From Kofleriaceae bacterium (lineage in GTDB: Bacteria; Myxococcota_A; Polyangia; Haliangiales; Haliangiaceae): 64,000 nucleotides of DNA. Below, piece after piece: positions 42,655-51,664 of this stretch. The notes beneath the pieces were generated by a model that saw only the letters and a program-made list of their open reading frames with translations, was not told where the DNA came from and ran no database searches. Position numbers and translations under genes: made by a program. The stretch is taken from the NCBI GenBank assembly GCA_018057825.1, contig JAGPCY010000007.1, forward strand, positions 1 through 64,000. Direction: 5' to 3'. Each line of letters begins with the position of its first letter. Within the stretch, counting starts at the first letter, position 1.

Positions 42655-43518
42655 GTGAGCATCGTCGAACCCCTGACCGCCGAAATCGCCCGGATCATCC
42701 GCGCCCGCATCGACGCCGATCGGCTGGTGCTGCCGGCCTTCCCGGCGACCGCGACGCGGTGCAGTCAACTGCTCAAGGACCCCAACGTCAACACCAAGCG
42801 CGTGGCGACCCTCCTCGAGAGCGACCCGGTCTTCGCGGCCCTGGTCCTCCGGGCGGCCTCGACCGCGAACTTCGGCGGTCAGCCGGCGGCGTCGCTGGAG
42901 CAGGCCATCGGCCGCCTCGGGCTCAACTCCCTCCGGTCGCTCCTGATCCAGGCCGCGGCGCGCGCGATCTTCGAGTCGAGCGACCGCGCGATCAATCAGC
43001 GGATGGCGCTGGTGTGGAAGCACTCGGTGGCGGTGGCGGTCATGGCCCGCGACATCGCGGCTCTCATGCAAGCCGGCGACGGCGAGACCGCCTATCTGGC
43101 CGGGCTCCTCCACGACGTCGGCAAGCCGATCGTGGCCGGCATGCTGCGCGAGCTCGAGCGCTCGCTCGGGCGCAAGGTCCAGTTGACCCCCGAGCAGTTC
43201 ACGGCGGCTATCGATCAGACCCATCGTCCGGTCGGGATCGCGCTGGCCGAGAAGTGGAACCTGCCGGCCGACGTCATCACCGCGATCACCGACTGCAGCG
43301 AGTACACCGCGGGTGATCGCAAGAACGCGGCCAACATCGTGCGCTTCGCCAACGCGCTGGTGAAGAAGCACGGCCTGGCCTCAGGCTCCTTCGACAGCGA
43401 CGACGTCGGCGCGATGATCATGATCGGTCGCTCGATGCTCGCGCTCGACGAGGACGTCGTCGGGCGCCTGGCCGGCGGGCTGAACCAGCGGCTTGAGGCG
43501 ATCACGACCGCGGCCTGA
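42655..43518 (+). CDS. HDOD-domain protein
   Basis: A 287-residue protein from the GTG at 42655, preceded by CCGAGGAAC. The HDOD fold covers most of it: LPAFPATATRCSQLLKDPNV, LLESDPVFAALVLRAASTA, AIGRLGLNSLRSLLIQAAAR. The HD-like LHDVGKPI retains the histidine-aspartate pair. HDOD proteins act as signalling outputs in motility and stress, often without phosphodiesterase activity. Its place between the double receiver and cheA makes it an unusual member of a chemosensory operon; it may be the output or a partner of the receiver. Confidence 0.8.
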   Translation: MSIVEPLTAEIARIIRARIDADRLVLPAFPATATRCSQLLKDPNVNTKRVATLLESDPVFAALVLRAASTANFGGQPAASLEQAIGRLGLNSLRSLLIQAAARAIFESSDRAINQRMALVWKHSVAVAVMARDIAALMQAGDGETAYLAGLLHDVGKPIVAGMLRELERSLGRKVQLTPEQFTAAIDQTHRPVGIALAEKWNLPADVITAITDCSEYTAGDRKNAANIVRFANALVKKHGLASGSFDSDDVGAMIMIGRSMLALDEDVVGRLAGGLNQRLEAITTAA

Positions 43519-43591
43519 CGGCTGCCCCCTCGCCCGTCGCCCCTCTCCCGTCGCCTCTCGCCCCCGCGCACGCACCCCCAACAGGTTCATC

Positions 43592-45640
43592 ATGCCACCT
43601 GATCTTCACGAGACGTTGACCGAGCTCGAGGAGGCTCTCGAGATCGCGAGCTCCGCTGAAGTGCGCGCGCTGGTGCACGCGCTGGTGGCCGCCGGGGCCG
43701 GGCAGTCCCCCGAGGTCGCCGAGCTCCTCCGCGAGCTGGTGATCCTGGCGGAGGCCGGCGTCGAGGTCGATCGCGGGCGCTGCGCCCTGGTCTGCTCGCA
43801 GCTTCGGGCCCGCGGCTTCGCGCGCCCGGCGCGCCCGACCCCGACGCCTCCGCTCGCCCTGCCGCCGGCGGCCGAGCCGCCCCTGACCCTGCCCGCGCCG
43901 GCGCCCGCGCCCGCGACCTCGTCCTCGAGCGGCGGCGGTTGGACGGTCGCGCCCGACTCCGCCGACATGCTCCTCGACTTCGCGGTCGAGGCCCGCAGCC
44001 TCCTCGACGAGGCCGAGGGCGCGTGCCTGGCGCTCGATCGCGAGGTGTCCGCGGCCGCGATCGCCACCGCGTTTCGGGCCTTCCACACGATCAAGGGCGT
44101 CGCCGGCTTCCTCGAGCTGACCGTCCTGGCCGAGCTGGCCCATCGCATCGAGTCGGTCCTGTCCGAGGTGCGCGATGGCGCGCCGCCGCCGGGCGACTTC
44201 GTCGATCTGATCCTGGCCGCGATCGATCACGTCCGCGGGTGCATCGCGGTCGCGACGCGCCACGGCGCCGGAGACCGTCCGGACATCGACGGGTTCATGC
44301 TCCACGTGCAGGAGGTCCTCGACGGCCTCTTGGCCGGACCGAGCGCGCCGGCGGCCGCGACCGCGCCGAGCGGGATTGGACCCGCGCCGGCCAGACCGGT
44401 GGCGTCCCCGGCGGCGGCGTCGTCGTCGGCGGCCAAGCCGGAGGAGCACGACGAGCGCAGCGTGGTCAAGGTCGACATCGCGAAGATGGACCACCTCATC
44501 GACCTGGTCGGTGAGCTGGCGATCGCGCAGGCCCAAGTCGCCGGCCACCCGGAGCTCCGCATGCTGGCGTCGCGCGAGCTGACGCGGGCCATCGGCCTGC
44601 TCGGTCGGGTCGCCAAGGACCTACAGCACGCGTCGCTGGCGATGCGCATGGTCGCGATCAAGGCGACCTTCGACCGCATGGCGCGGATCGCGCGCGACAC
44701 GGCGCGCAGCCTGTCGAAGCCCCTGGCCTTCGTGGTCGAGGGGGCGCAGACCGAGCTCGACCGCACGATGGTGGAGGCGATCTACGACCCGCTGGTCCAC
44801 CTGATCCGCAACGCCCTCGACCACGGCCTGGAGGGCCCGATCGAGCGGGTCCGCAAGGGCAAGCCCGAGGCCGGGACCCTGACCTTGCGGGCCTACCATC
44901 AGGCCGGCCACATCGTGGTCGAGGTAGCCGACGACGGCGGCGGCCTCGATCGGCAGCGCATCCGGGCCCGCGCCGTCGAGCGCGGCCTGATCGCCCCCGA
45001 CGAGGAGCTGGCCGATGGCGAGATCGATCAGCTCATCTTCGCGCCCGGGTTCTCGACCGCCAAGGCGGTGACGTCGGTGTCGGGGCGGGGCGTCGGCATG
45101 GACGTCGTCAAGACCAAGGTCGAGGCCGTGCGCGGTCGCGTCGAGATCCACTCGACCCCGGGCACCGGCACGACCTTCCGGCTCAAGCTGCCGCTGACCC
45201 TGGCCATCATCGACGGGCTGCTCCTGCGCGCCGGCGGACAGCGCTACGCGATGCCCACGAGCTGGGCGCGCGACGTCTTCCGGCCGACCCGGGAGCAGCT
45301 CGTGACGGTGCGGGGCCGCGGCCAGATGGTCCAGGTCCGGGGCGCGCTGTATCCGCTGGTCCACCTGTCGGCGCGCCTGGGCCTCGCCGCGTCGCCGATC
45401 GCGCCCACCGAAGGCGTGGTCGTGATGGTCGATGACGGCTCGCGCCCCGTGTGCCTCGTCGCCGACGAGCTCATCGGCAAGCAGGAGGTCGTCGTGAAGG
45501 GGTTGGGCGCGAGCCTGTCCCACCTACCGTTCCTCGCCGGCGCCACCATCCTCGGCGACGGCAGCATCGCCCTCATCCTCGACATACCCGCAGTGGTCAG
45601 CGGCGCCGGTGATCGGCGCGCCGAACGCTACGTCGCCTGA
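43592..45640 (+). CDS. cheA: CheA-type chemosensory histidine kinase
   Basis: A 682-residue protein from the ATG at 43592. The Hpt domain (about 125-240) carries the phospho-accepting histidine 165 in FRAFHTIKGVAGFLEL. An unusual 80-residue N-terminal domain and a proline-rich linker precede it. The dimerisation domain is followed by the kinase: N box HLIRNALDHGLEGP, G1 DDGGGLD, G2 GRGVGMDVV. A CheW-like receptor-coupling domain ends the protein (RYAMPTSWARDVFRPTREQL). No P2 CheY-docking domain is apparent, as in many alternative chemosensory systems. Upstream genes are within 75 bases and downstream genes follow closely, consistent with one operon. Confidence 0.9.
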   Translation: MPPDLHETLTELEEALEIASSAEVRALVHALVAAGAGQSPEVAELLRELVILAEAGVEVDRGRCALVCSQLRARGFARPARPTPTPPLALPPAAEPPLTLPAPAPAPATSSSSGGGWTVAPDSADMLLDFAVEARSLLDEAEGACLALDREVSAAAIATAFRAFHTIKGVAGFLELTVLAELAHRIESVLSEVRDGAPPPGDFVDLILAAIDHVRGCIAVATRHGAGDRPDIDGFMLHVQEVLDGLLAGPSAPAAATAPSGIGPAPARPVASPAAASSSAAKPEEHDERSVVKVDIAKMDHLIDLVGELAIAQAQVAGHPELRMLASRELTRAIGLLGRVAKDLQHASLAMRMVAIKATFDRMARIARDTARSLSKPLAFVVEGAQTELDRTMVEAIYDPLVHLIRNALDHGLEGPIERVRKGKPEAGTLTLRAYHQAGHIVVEVADDGGGLDRQRIRARAVERGLIAPDEELADGEIDQLIFAPGFSTAKAVTSVSGRGVGMDVVKTKVEAVRGRVEIHSTPGTGTTFRLKLPLTLAIIDGLLLRAGGQRYAMPTSWARDVFRPTREQLVTVRGRGQMVQVRGALYPLVHLSARLGLAASPIAPTEGVVVMVDDGSRPVCLVADELIGKQEVVVKGLGASLSHLPFLAGATILGDGSIALILDIPAVVSGAGDRRAERYVA

Positions 45641-45667
45641 CAACGTCCGACCAAGGGAGAGAGATCA

Positions 45668-47383
45668 ATGCGTCTTGGCATCAAACGACAGCTCATCGCG
45701 ATCGCCATCTTCACCGCCGTCGCGGTCGCAGGCGTGGGCCTGCTCGGGGTCCACACCGCCAACGACATCCGAGGCATGGCCCGGACGTCCTATGTCGACT
45801 ACACGCTCGCGCTCCGCGATCTGGCCGAGGGCGGCGGGCTCATGCTCTCGGTGGGCGCCCGCATGCAGTACGCGCACACGCCCGGCGTCGGGACGCCGGC
45901 GGATGCCGAGTCGATCGACAAGGCCATCGCAGAGGTCGACACCAAGCTGACGGCCTACGGCGCGACCACGTTGCGCGTGTCCAAGGATGGCCGGAGCGAG
46001 AAGGCCGATCTCGACGCCTTTCTGGCGGTCTGGAACGAGCTGAAGGCGACCGAGGTCGGGCTGAACGAGGCCTTCCGCAAGCTCGCGACCGATCCGGCGG
46101 CGAGCGCGCGCCTGGCCGAGCTGACGGCCAAGATCCCGCCGCTGTCGACCAAGGTCGGGCTCGCCTATGCGCGCCTGGTGGGGACCGTGGGGGCGGTCGC
46201 GACGGACCTCGAGGCGCAGTCGCAAGCTGGCGCCGCCTCGGACCTGCGGTCGTTGTGGCTGATCATGATCGCGACCGTCCTCCTGGTCCTCGGCGCTGGC
46301 GTGGCGCAGGCGATCAGCCTCAGCCGCCGGTTGTCGTCCGGTGTGGCGACGCTCCAGGCCAACAGCCGCGACGTCACCGAGGCCGCGGGCCAGGTGGCCT
46401 TCGTCAGCCAGAGCCTGGCCCAGGGCTCGGCCACCCAGGCCGCCTCGATCGAGGAGACCTCGGCGGCCCTCGAGGAGATCGCCACGATGACCAAGCGCAA
46501 CGCCGGCAGCGCCAACCAGTCGAGCGAGTTCACCGGCGACGCGCGAATCACCGCCGAGCAGTCGGCCCAGCTCATGGGCGAGCTGGTCACCGCGATGGAC
46601 GCGATCAAGAACAGCTCGGATGAGATCGGGAAGATCATCAAGGTCATCGACGAGATCGCCTTCCAGACCAACATGCTGGCGCTCAACGCCGCGGTCGAGG
46701 CGGCTCGCGCTGGCGAGGCCGGCATGGGCTTCGCGGTGGTCGCCGACGAGGTGCGCAACCTGGCCCAGCGCAGCGCCCAGGCGGCGCGCGACACCGCCGG
46801 CAAGATCGAAGAGTCGATCCGGCGCAGCAACAACGGCGTCGACATCACCCGCCGGGTCCACGGCTCGCTGTCCGAGATCGTCGGCCGGGTCCGCAAGATC
46901 GACGAGCTGTCGCGGGAGATCTCTGGGGCGTCGCAGGAGCAGGCCCGCGGCATCGCCCAGACCAACAGCGCGGTGGCGCAGATGGATCGCGTGACCCAGC
47001 AGAACGCGTCCTTGGCCGACGAGGTCTCGACCTCGGCGACCCAGCTCTCGGCCCAGGCCAGCCAGCTCATGCAGGTCTCCGTCATGCTCGAGGCGCTCCT
47101 CCACGGTGGCGCCGGGAACGCGACGGCGGCGGCGCCGAAGAGTGAAGCGTCGGCCGGACGGTCCGCGGTCGTGCACCGCGCCGGCTCGCGGCCGGTGGCG
47201 GCGCGGCGCCCGATGGCGATGGCGAGCGAGATCTCGATCCCGCTGCCCGGCGACGGAGCCGAGGAGGGCAGCGGCGGGCACAACGGTCACAGCGCCAACG
47301 GGCACAACGGCCACAACGGGCACAACGGGCACAACGGCCATGGCAAAGCGGTGCCGCTCCCCGGTGAGTTCATCGACTTCTAG
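45668..47383 (+). CDS. Methyl-accepting chemotaxis protein
   Basis: A 571-residue receptor. TM1 is at about 8-30 (LIAIAIFTAVAVAGVGLLG), a four-helix-bundle-like sensor follows, and TM2 is at about 196-216 (LWLIMIATVLLVLGAGVA). A HAMP-like segment leads to the signalling domain with the conserved hairpin tip IDEIAFQTNMLALNAAVEAA and GEAGMGFAVVADEVRNLAQR. The tail is striking: about seven NGH tripeptides, then GKAVPLPGEFIDF. The sensor is small and lacks a recognised ligand motif, so the signal is unknown. GGGAGAGA gives a good ribosome site. Confidence 0.9.
   Translation: MRLGIKRQLIAIAIFTAVAVAGVGLLGVHTANDIRGMARTSYVDYTLALRDLAEGGGLMLSVGARMQYAHTPGVGTPADAESIDKAIAEVDTKLTAYGATTLRVSKDGRSEKADLDAFLAVWNELKATEVGLNEAFRKLATDPAASARLAELTAKIPPLSTKVGLAYARLVGTVGAVATDLEAQSQAGAASDLRSLWLIMIATVLLVLGAGVAQAISLSRRLSSGVATLQANSRDVTEAAGQVAFVSQSLAQGSATQAASIEETSAALEEIATMTKRNAGSANQSSEFTGDARITAEQSAQLMGELVTAMDAIKNSSDEIGKIIKVIDEIAFQTNMLALNAAVEAARAGEAGMGFAVVADEVRNLAQRSAQAARDTAGKIEESIRRSNNGVDITRRVHGSLSEIVGRVRKIDELSREISGASQEQARGIAQTNSAVAQMDRVTQQNASLADEVSTSATQLSAQASQLMQVSVMLEALLHGGAGNATAAAPKSEASAGRSAVVHRAGSRPVAARRPMAMASEISIPLPGDGAEEGSGGHNGHSANGHNGHNGHNGHNGHGKAVPLPGEFIDF
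47276..47342 (+). repeat. 9-base tandem repeat encoding Asn-Gly-His
   Basis: GGGCACAAC is repeated about seven times, with the third bases varying (GGTCAC, GGCCAC), inside the 3' end of the MCP gene. It encodes (HNG)n. The copy number could change by slippage without altering the frame. Histidine-rich tails often bind metal. Confidence 0.8.
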
Positions 47384-47413
47384 GCCGACGCGCTCGAATC
47401 CCCGGAGGCAACC

Positions 47414-47848
47414 ATGGCACCCCGCGACGGAAAACACCTCACCTTCATCCTGGCGGACGAGGAGTACGCGATCCCGGTCACCGACGTCCGAGAGATCGTC
47501 GGTCCGCTACCGGTGACCCCGGTCCCGGGCACAGCCCATCACGTGCTCGGGGTCATCAACCTCCGCGGCAAGGTGATCCCGGTGATCGACCTGCGCGTCC
47601 GCCTGGGGCTGATGGCGGGCGAGATCGGTCCGCGCTCCTGTGTGGTCGTGTGCCAGAGCTCGACCGCGACCCTGGTCGGCGCCCTGGTCGACTCGGTGAA
47701 CGAGGTGATGAGCCTCCGCCCCGAGGACGCTGAAGCCGCCCCCGCGGCCGCCGGCGCCGAGGTCGCCGGGCTGGCCAAGGTCAAGGGCCGGGTCGTCATC
47801 CTCCTCGACGTGGCCGCCGCCGTCGGCGACATCGCGGCCGCAGCCTAG
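47414..47848 (+). CDS. cheW: CheW coupling protein
   Basis: A 144-residue protein covering the whole CheW fold: HLTFILADEEYAIPVTDVRE, VLGVINLRGKVIPVIDLRVR and KVKGRVVILLDVAA are its conserved segments, including the INLRGxVxPVxDLR core. CheW links receptors to CheA. It follows the MCP by 30 bases with a GGAGG ribosome site and precedes cheR by two bases. No added domains. Confidence 0.95.
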   Translation: MAPRDGKHLTFILADEEYAIPVTDVREIVGPLPVTPVPGTAHHVLGVINLRGKVIPVIDLRVRLGLMAGEIGPRSCVVVCQSSTATLVGALVDSVNEVMSLRPEDAEAAPAAAGAEVAGLAKVKGRVVILLDVAAAVGDIAAAA

Positions 47849-47850
47849 CC

Positions 47851-48696
47851 ATGTCCACCGCGGCGAGCGTCGACACCGTCGCGGAGTTCCGGCTGTCGGA
47901 GCGCGAGCTCCAGCGTCTGGGCGCGGTCGTGTACCGCCACGCCGGGATCAGCCTGGGCGCCGAGAAGCGGGTGATGATCGAGGCCCGGCTGAGCAAGCTG
48001 GTCCGCCGCTCGGGGCGGAGCGTCCGCGACCTGATCGACGCGGTCGAGCGTGACCCGGACGGCGCGGTGATGGCCGACATGCTGGACGTGCTGACGACCA
48101 ACTACACGTCGTTCTTTCGCGAGCCGGCGCACTTCACGTGGCTCGAGACGACGTGGCTCCCGAGCATGCTGCGCCAGCGCCGCGGCCTCCGGGTCTGGTG
48201 TGCGGCGGCGGCCACCGGCGAAGAGCCGTACTCCCTGGCGATCACCCTGCGCGAGGGCCTCGAGCGGGCCGAGGTCGAGGTCCCGATCGACTTCTTGTGC
48301 ACCGATCTGTCGCGGCGGGCCCTGGCGGTGGCCAAGGCCGGGGTCTATCCGGCCAGCCACCTCGACGGCCTCCCGCCGGCGCGGACCCGGCGATGGTTCC
48401 AGCGCGGCGTCGGCACCAGCGTCGGGCAGGTGCGCGTGCGCTCAGAGCTGACCCGGATGCTGCGCCTGGCGCGCCACAACCTGCTCGAGGAGCCGCCGAT
48501 GGTCGAGCTCGATCTCATCTTCCTGCGCAACGTGCTCATCTACTTCGACGACGAGACCCAGGCGCGGGTCCTCGCCACGCTGCGCGGGGCGCTGGTCCCG
48601 GGCGGCTATCTGGTCGTGGGCCACGCCGAGAACGTCCGGCGGCTGATCCGCGGGTTTCGGATGCACGGCCACACGATCCTGGAGAAGGTGTCATGA
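47851..48696 (+). CDS. cheR: CheR protein-glutamate methyltransferase
   Basis: A 281-residue protein. The N-terminal helical domain (about 15-75) includes AEKRVMIEARLSKLVRRSG, followed by TTNYTSFFREPAHF. The SAM-binding core has VWCAAAATGEEPYSLAI (motif I), DFLCTDLSRRAL and LDLIFLRNVLIYF. CheR methylates receptor glutamates to adapt signalling. It overlaps cheD by four bases (ATGA). In motif I, AAAATGEEPYS replaces the usual SAGCSTGEEPYS, but the binding residues remain. Confidence 0.95.
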   Translation: MSTAASVDTVAEFRLSERELQRLGAVVYRHAGISLGAEKRVMIEARLSKLVRRSGRSVRDLIDAVERDPDGAVMADMLDVLTTNYTSFFREPAHFTWLETTWLPSMLRQRRGLRVWCAAAATGEEPYSLAITLREGLERAEVEVPIDFLCTDLSRRALAVAKAGVYPASHLDGLPPARTRRWFQRGVGTSVGQVRVRSELTRMLRLARHNLLEEPPMVELDLIFLRNVLIYFDDETQARVLATLRGALVPGGYLVVGHAENVRRLIRGFRMHGHTILEKVS

Positions 48697-49187
48697 CCGC
48701 AGTCGCGCGAGGGCTCACGGGCGTCGTCTCGGTCGGCATCGGCGAGGCCGCCTGGGCGGTCTACGAGGGCCGGCTGTCGACGGTGGGCCTGGGCTCGTGT
48801 GTCGCTGTGACGGTCTACGACCCGGTGGCGCGCGCCGGCGGGCTCCTGCACTTCCAGCTCGGCGACTCGACGACGGATCCGGAGCGCGCCGCTCACCAGC
48901 CGTTCCTGTTCGGCGATCGCGGCATCGCGATGTTGACCTCGCGCCTGGCGGCCTACGGTGTCCTGGCGCCGCGGTCGCGCGTGACCGTCGCGGGCGGCGC
49001 CCAGATGGTGACGAACGTCGCCAGCGCGCAGATCGGCAAGCGCAACGTCCTGACGGCGCGCAAGGCCCTGTGGAAGGCAGGCTTCCTGATAGCGGACGAG
49101 GTGGTCGGGGGACACAGCAGTCGCTCGGTGAGCCTCGATGTGGCGACCGGGAACGTCGTGATCCGTGAACACGGAGGAGTGCAATGA
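48693..49187 (+). CDS. cheD: CheD receptor deamidase
   Basis: A 164-residue protein. LSTVGLGSCVAVTVYDPVAR holds the catalytic cysteine of the GLGSC motif, and GGLLHFQLG provides the histidine; KRNVLTARKALWKAGF is a conserved later segment. CheD deamidates receptor glutamines and, in some bacteria, works with CheC phosphatases. It overlaps cheR at the start and cheY at the end (ATGA), showing tight coupling. Confidence 0.9.
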   Translation: MTAVARGLTGVVSVGIGEAAWAVYEGRLSTVGLGSCVAVTVYDPVARAGGLLHFQLGDSTTDPERAAHQPFLFGDRGIAMLTSRLAAYGVLAPRSRVTVAGGAQMVTNVASAQIGKRNVLTARKALWKAGFLIADEVVGGHSSRSVSLDVATGNVVIREHGGVQ

Positions 49188-49570
49188 AAGTGCTCGTGGT
49201 TGACGACTCCGCGGTGACCCGCGGGATCATTCGCCGCACCATCTCGGCGTCGGGGCTCGCGGTGTCCGCGGTGGCCGAGGCCGAGGACGGGCGATCGGCG
49301 ATCCGCGCCTTGGCGACCGACGGCGCTGATCTCTTGATCACCGATCTCAACATGCCGGGCATGGGCGGCGTCGAGCTGGTGCGGGCGGTGCGCAACGATC
49401 CGGTGCTGGCCAACATCACCGTCCTGGTGGTGTCGACCGACGCCAGCGCCGCCCGGCGCAAGATGATGGCTGACCTCGGGGTCTCGGGCTATCTGCCCAA
49501 GCCATTCCGGCCCGAGGCGCTGCGCGCGCTCATCGACGGGCTGCTCGAGGTCAAGGGGGTGGCGTCATGA
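49184..49570 (+). CDS. cheY: CheY-type single-domain response regulator
   Basis: A 128-residue receiver domain alone. VVDDS gives the acidic pair, LLITDLNMPGMGG the phospho-aspartate, VVSTDAS the threonine-type switch and YLPKPF the lysine. As a stand-alone receiver next to cheD and cheX, it is the likely diffusible output of the CheA in this operon. It overlaps both neighbours by four bases. Confidence 0.9.
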   Translation: MKVLVVDDSAVTRGIIRRTISASGLAVSAVAEAEDGRSAIRALATDGADLLITDLNMPGMGGVELVRAVRNDPVLANITVLVVSTDASAARRKMMADLGVSGYLPKPFRPEALRALIDGLLEVKGVAS

Positions 49571-49983
49571 GCGGGGCGCTCTCGGACGCGGTGGTCACCG
49601 CGGTCCAGAAGATCCTCGAGGTGTCGGCGTTCGAGCTCGCCGATGTGGTCGAGGCCGGTCCCCCGCCGCCCGGCGCGATCACCGCGCGCCTGGCGTTCCA
49701 CGGCCCACACCGCGGCGAGATGCACCTGTGGATCGAGCCCGAGGAGGCCCGCGCGTTCGCCAGCGCCACGCTCGGCATCGAGGCCCCCGACGCCGACGCG
49801 GTCGACGACGCCGTCCGCGAGCTCGCGAACATGATCTGCGGCCACGTCCTGAGCGAGACCTACAGCGACGAGTGCATCGCGCTCGATCGCGCCGAGTTGA
49901 GCGCGCCGCCGCTCGAGGTCTACGGCGTCCAGCTCGCGGGTGAACACGGTGGCCTCGGGGTGACGGTCGAGGTCGTGTCGTGA
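49567..49983 (+). CDS. cheX: Second CheX/CheC-like phosphatase
   Basis: A 138-residue protein of CheX type. The catalytic helix is DAVDDAVRELANMICGHVLS, with the E-x2-N pair, and strands such as EMHLWIEPEEARAFA surround it. It probably dephosphorylates the CheY just upstream. The cluster thus encodes two such phosphatases (the other at 40554, minus strand), which fits its three receivers needing separate reset. It overlaps cheB by four bases. Confidence 0.75.
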   Translation: MSGALSDAVVTAVQKILEVSAFELADVVEAGPPPPGAITARLAFHGPHRGEMHLWIEPEEARAFASATLGIEAPDADAVDDAVRELANMICGHVLSETYSDECIALDRAELSAPPLEVYGVQLAGEHGGLGVTVEVVS

Positions 49984-51014
49984 CGTCGCCACCGACCCGA
50001 GTGGTAGTGATCGACGACTCGGCATCGGCCCGCCGCTGGCTGCGCACGGTGCTCGAGCGCGAGGGCATGGTCGTGGTGGGCGAGGCCGGTGACGGGCGGA
50101 CCGGACGCGATCAGATCGTCCAGCACGATCCCGACGTCGTGACGCTCGACCTCGACATGCCCGAGGTCGACGGCGTGACCCTGTTGCGCGCGATCACGCA
50201 GAACGCGCCGCGGCCGGTGGTGGTCATGTCCGGGCGGATCGACAGCGCCCGGGAGCAGGCGGCCCTGCAGGCCGGCGCCACCCACGTGGTCGCGAAGTCG
50301 CCGGGCAACCGTACGGCCGCCGAGGTCGCGGCCGAGCTGGTGCTGCGGGTCCGGCAGGCGGCGCGCTCGAACGCCCGCTATCAGCGCCGGACCTCCGCGC
50401 CGCCGCCGATGATCGGCGTCGAGACCCGCTTCGTGCCGGGCCAGCTCGTCGCGATCGGCGCCTCGACGGGGGGCCCGGGCGCGCTGCGTCAGGTGCTGAC
50501 GCGGTTGCCGCCGCACATCCCGCCGGTGGTGATCGCCCAGCACACGCCGGCCGGGCGCGGCACCGCCCTGGCCGAGCGCCTGGCGGTCGGGGTGCCGCTG
50601 TCGGTGGCGAACGCGCGCGACGGCGAGGAGCTGCGCGACGGCATGGTCCGGATCGCGCCGCCCGACCGCCACCTCACGGTCGAGTGGACCGGGTCGCGCT
50701 ATCGGACCCGGCTCGGACAAGGCCCCGCCGAGCACTTCCAGCGGCCGGCGGTCGACGTGCTGTTTCGTTCGGTCGCGACCGCGGCCGGGCGTCGCGCGGT
50801 CGGCGTGCTGCTGACCGGGATGGGAGAGGACGGCGCCGCCGGCCTCCTGGCGATGCGGCAGGCGGGCGGGATCACGATCGTGCAAGACGAGGCGACGTCC
50901 GTGGTCTTCGGCATGCCGCGCGCGGCGATCGACCTGGGCGCGGCGGGCACCGTGGCCGCGATCGATCGCGTCGCCGCGACGATCGTGCGCGACCTGAAGC
51001 CGCTCCGGGCGTAG
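49980..51014 (+). CDS. cheB: CheB protein-glutamate methylesterase
   Basis: A 344-residue protein starting at GTG 49980. The receiver (about 1-125) has VIDDS, LDLDMPEVDG, VVMSG and VVAKSPGN. The C-terminal methylesterase has the serine in AIGASTGGPGALRQVL, the histidine in VIAQHTPAGRG and the aspartate in LTGMGEDGAAGL, a complete Ser-His-Asp triad. CheB removes methyl groups added by CheR and is activated by phosphorylation from CheA. Last gene of the chemosensory operon. Confidence 0.95.
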   Translation: MTSPPTRVVVIDDSASARRWLRTVLEREGMVVVGEAGDGRTGRDQIVQHDPDVVTLDLDMPEVDGVTLLRAITQNAPRPVVVMSGRIDSAREQAALQAGATHVVAKSPGNRTAAEVAAELVLRVRQAARSNARYQRRTSAPPPMIGVETRFVPGQLVAIGASTGGPGALRQVLTRLPPHIPPVVIAQHTPAGRGTALAERLAVGVPLSVANARDGEELRDGMVRIAPPDRHLTVEWTGSRYRTRLGQGPAEHFQRPAVDVLFRSVATAAGRRAVGVLLTGMGEDGAAGLLAMRQAGGITIVQDEATSVVFGMPRAAIDLGAAGTVAAIDRVAATIVRDLKPLRA

Positions 51015-51076
51015 CCGCGAACCGCGGTCGGTGCGATCGCCGGGAACTTTCGGGCGACCTGGCCGAGTATGGGGGC

Positions 51077-51664
51077 GTGACCGTGGCGATCGCCACCACC
51101 GCCCCACCGCCCGGGACCGTCGCGAGCCGCGAGCTCGACGACGTCACCCTGGCGCGCGCGCAGCGCCGCGACCCCGAGGCCTGGCGGCGCCTGGTCGAGC
51201 ACTACCAGGCCGGGGTGTTCGCGCTGATCGGGCGCATGCTCGGTCGCGGGCGGGCTGGCGCGGTCGAGGACCTGGCCCAGGACACCTTCCTGGCGGTCTT
51301 CGAGCGCCTGCCGAACTTCACGGCCGAGGGGCCGGCCCGGCTATCGACGTGGATCCTGACGATCGCGTCGCGTCGCGCGATCGATCAGCTCCGCAAGCAC
51401 GCGCCGGTGGCGATCGCGGCGATCGACATCGCGCCGGATCCGCGGCCGAGCGCGATCGCGCGGCGCGAGCTGGCGCGGGCGATCGAGGCGGCGCTGGCCG
51501 GGCTGGCGCCCGAGTACCGCGCGGCGTTCTTGTTGCGTGAGATGCACGGCCTGGCCTACGAGGAGATCGCGCTCGCGCTGGCGATCGAGGTCGGCACCGT
51601 GCGTTCCCGGCTGGCCCGCGCGCGACAAGCGCTGCGGGTCGCGCTCGCCGAGGTGGCGCCATGA
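51077..51664 (+). CDS. ECF-type RNA polymerase sigma factor
   Basis: A 195-residue protein from the GTG at 51077. Region 2 includes WRRLVEHYQAGVFALIGRML, EDLAQDTFLAVFERLPNF and STWILTIASRRAIDQLRKH. Region 4 includes EYRAAFLLREMHGLAYEEIA and VGTVRSRLARARQAL with its helix-turn-helix. It overlaps the FecR-like gene by four bases. It follows cheB by 62 bases and may be separately transcribed. Confidence 0.9.
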   Translation: MTVAIATTAPPPGTVASRELDDVTLARAQRRDPEAWRRLVEHYQAGVFALIGRMLGRGRAGAVEDLAQDTFLAVFERLPNFTAEGPARLSTWILTIASRRAIDQLRKHAPVAIAAIDIAPDPRPSAIARRELARAIEAALAGLAPEYRAAFLLREMHGLAYEEIALALAIEVGTVRSRLARARQALRVALAEVAP

